64,000 nucleotides of DNA from Spirochaetales bacterium (GTDB lineage: Bacteria > Spirochaetota > Spirochaetia > JC444 > Marispirochaetaceae). The first letter of the stretch is position 1, and each line of letters opens with the position of its first letter. The translations under genes were made by a program, and so were the position numbers. The notes beneath the pieces are model-generated. The model was given only the letters and a program-made list of their open reading frames with translations. It was not told the origin of the DNA and did not search any database. Positions 61,988 to 64,000 of the stretch are shown here, in pieces. The stretch spans positions 1 to 64,000 of the forward strand of contig JAFGQL010000011.1 of assembly GCA_016935695.1 (NCBI GenBank), read 5' to 3'.

Positions 61988-63490
61988 TTATTCGCTTTCC
62001 ATGAGGGTCATCGCATCCACACCCTTCACACCACCTGCAGTCTGCACAAAGAGCTGCCCGCTGTCAATCTTCATCCATGTATTTGGCAGAACCGAAACCC
62101 TGGAGGATGCGTTTCTGCCTAAAAATTTGTCGAATCTGCCAATGTAATACTCCGACCCTTCCTTTACCACCCCGTAGATGTACTCCCCGTCGACTAAAAG
62201 AAAACTTGCAGGATACATATCGGAATCGCCCTGTTGCTTCATTTCCAGAGAAACGGGATCAATCAGCACCAGACGGATAGCCCGGTTGCCCTCCTCCTCT
62301 CCGGCTACCACCAGGATGTCCCTCCCGTATGAGTAGGTTGTCGGCGAATGGATGGTGGTAACAGAGGATGCTCTGGTTTCCCTGCCTGTAGCAGTGTTCA
62401 GGAACACAAGAGTGCCCGGAGCATCCCGTGAATCCGAGTTTTTCTTGAGAAAAAGGATTTCTTTTCCCCGGACGACTGCTGTTGCACTTTGCGCGTTTTC
62501 ATCTTCAATAAGCTCCTGCTGGTCTGCGGCTATCTGGGCCCGCTCTTCCTGAATTCGTTCCACCCGGGATCGCTGTTCTTCTTCCTTCTCCTCTACCTCG
62601 GCTTCCTTTTCCGCGACTGTTTCCCGCCGCTGTTCAAGTTCCTTTTCCTTTTCCGCTATCTCCTCTTCCTGACGGGCTGCTTCTTCGGGTTCGAGGGTCT
62701 CTTTTTGCTCTTCCAGAACGGCTTTGTCTTCTTCTATTTCCTGTTCTTCCCTGGCAATTGTTTTCTTTTCGGTGTCAATTTCTTCTCTGGCAGTATCAAT
62801 CTGTTCCTGATACTCCTCTATTTCCTTTTCTTTATATTCCACCAGCTCTTTACGTTCGGGTATTCCCTTGTCTTCTTCTTCACGCAGTTTTTCCACTACG
62901 TTTTCATCGGAAATCACATCGGCATCGATTTTTCCCGACCCTTTCAAAGGAATAAGCATTCTGGTTTTTCCCGGCCATTCCCGGTAAGAAGTGGCTATTC
63001 CCATATTCGCCGCGGAAAGATGGGACACCACACCCGTGTGGTACTTCGATGATACATAATCCATGTTTCCGCGATATACCGCATTGTAGTAGCTGCAGAA
63101 TTCAGCCAACAGGTCCGCGTCTTTGACTGAATAATCATATGTAGTCTGCAGATAGGAGGATATGATCCTCCGGATATTATCGATATGATCAACTTGAGCA
63201 CCGGCTTCCACCACAAAAATATCGGCATTTAGAAGGACAGTATCTTCAAGGAATGCCCTTAGTATACGGTATTTCCCCGCGTACACCGATTCCCGTGAGA
63301 AATCACCGCCTAGGAACCGGCCTATTCCTTCTATTTGCTCTCGGGTTTCGATTTTACTGTGTGGGCCTTCATAATTGAGAAATTCAACAGAGCCGAGCCG
63401 TACCGATGTAAGCTCCTGTTCTTCCACATCTATACCGAAACAGGGTGTTAAAAAAAGGATGAGGCCCAATGCTGCGATTACTTTATTCAT
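61988..63490 (-). CDS. P83/100 family protein with central coiled coil; start set at MNKVIAALG
   Basis: Signal peptide; VRLGSVEFLNYEGPHSKIETREQIEGIGRFLG; long E/K/Q heptads; SD GGAGG. Confidence 0.85.
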   Translation of the reverse strand: MNKVIAALGLILFLTPCFGIDVEEQELTSVRLGSVEFLNYEGPHSKIETREQIEGIGRFLGGDFSRESVYAGKYRILRAFLEDTVLLNADIFVVEAGAQVDHIDNIRRIISSYLQTTYDYSVKDADLLAEFCSYYNAVYRGNMDYVSSKYHTGVVSHLSAANMGIATSYREWPGKTRMLIPLKGSGKIDADVISDENVVEKLREEEDKGIPERKELVEYKEKEIEEYQEQIDTAREEIDTEKKTIAREEQEIEEDKAVLEEQKETLEPEEAARQEEEIAEKEKELEQRRETVAEKEAEVEEKEEEQRSRVERIQEERAQIAADQQELIEDENAQSATAVVRGKEILFLKKNSDSRDAPGTLVFLNTATGRETRASSVTTIHSPTTYSYGRDILVVAGEEEGNRAIRLVLIDPVSLEMKQQGDSDMYPASFLLVDGEYIYGVVKEGSEYYIGRFDKFLGRNASSRVSVLPNTWMKIDSGQLFVQTAGGVKGVDAMTLMESE

Positions 63491-63559
63491 GTACTTCCTC
63501 CGCACAAGAAGCTTCTATGGTAACGAGTATATAATGGAACGGGTACATTTGCGAGTACA

Positions 63560-64000
63560 TTAATACCGCATAAGCAAAAGGGCCTTGCGTTTGATCGCCT
63601 CATCCCTGGTATTGCGGTACACAAACATGGCTGCGTCGGTAATGAGGGTATCTGGACGGCTCCCGCGGTACCTGGCCGCGGCAAGAAGAGCATCGATTGC
63701 CGCTGACGTGAATATGTCGTATGCGGATTCCTGCCTGAGAAGCCTGGCGCTTATTGCCTTGGAAAGACGCCCGTTTTCATCTACCGGAAGTTTTTCAAAC
63801 CCTTTAAGAGCCTTGGCCAGAACCGAGGTGTCCCATTCGTGTTCGCACAACGTCAGGTATATTTCATTGCGGTAAGAAGAATCCATCTGTTCCAGCAACC
63901 CCAATGCCCTTATACGAATACCGGGGTAATCCTTCGCAGGGACTGTCCTTGTCGGCTCCAGGATATGATGGGTAATTATCCTTTCAAGAAAGAAAAGAAG
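63560..64000 (-). CDS. HEAT-repeat-like protein, N-terminus beyond right window edge
   Basis: Frame open to base 64000 (LLFFLERIITHHILEPTRTVPAKDYPGIRIRALGLLEQM..); helical repeat-like. Confidence 0.6.
   Translation of the reverse strand, partial: LLFFLERIITHHILEPTRTVPAKDYPGIRIRALGLLEQMDSSYRNEIYLTLCEHEWDTSVLAKALKGFEKLPVDENGRLSKAISARLLRQESAYDIFTSAAIDALLAAARYRGSRPDTLITDAAMFVYRNTRDEAIKRKALLLMRY

Noticed and set aside
62489-63052. 187-aa Phe/Leu-rich plus-strand ORF
   Set aside because: Antisense of the E/K-rich coiled coil of P83/100; composition is an artefact of complementing GAA/GAG codons.

Overview
This 64 kb window is chromosomal DNA from a diderm spirochaete. The support is a P83/100-family antigen, a periplasmic-type flagellar rod operon without flgH, CheX, SpoVG and an L21-Prp-L27-Obg-NadD-LCP-RsfS block. 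It is densely coding and mostly housekeeping. I saw no mobile element, prophage, CRISPR array or rRNA. Main blocks: a cytoplasmic REC-first histidine-kinase cluster; ftsH/tilS/pth/rplY/spoVG; nadBC; the ribosome-assembly block; gltBD; cimA; carAB; apt/tsaD; an RpoS/RpoD-like sigma factor plus flgF'GAIJ; two cNMP-binding proteins; an Mla-type lipid transporter operon with M23 and PEGA proteins; a class A PBP; a small ParB-like protein; fused pyrBI; and P83/100. There are two tRNA-Gln genes (TTG and CTG anticodons). The most interesting signals are regulatory and lie outside the ORF track. (1) An unannotated 24-codon Ile-rich leader peptide (7 Ile) precedes a perfect intrinsic terminator and a competing 10-bp antiterminator upstream of citramalate synthase, which fits ribosome-mediated Ile attenuation. 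(2) A perfect sigma-54 promoter precedes gltBD. (3) A sigma-54 promoter with ideal SD geometry precedes a sigma-70-family gene, suggesting an RpoN-to-RpoS-like cascade. (4) Several strong sigma-70 promoters put the predicted +1 on or within about 2 nt of the start codon with no Shine-Dalgarno, suggesting leaderless mRNAs. (5) A near-consensus promoter between nadB and spoVG drives a structured, unannotated transcript. All calls come from reading sequence by eye and from family knowledge; no searches were run.
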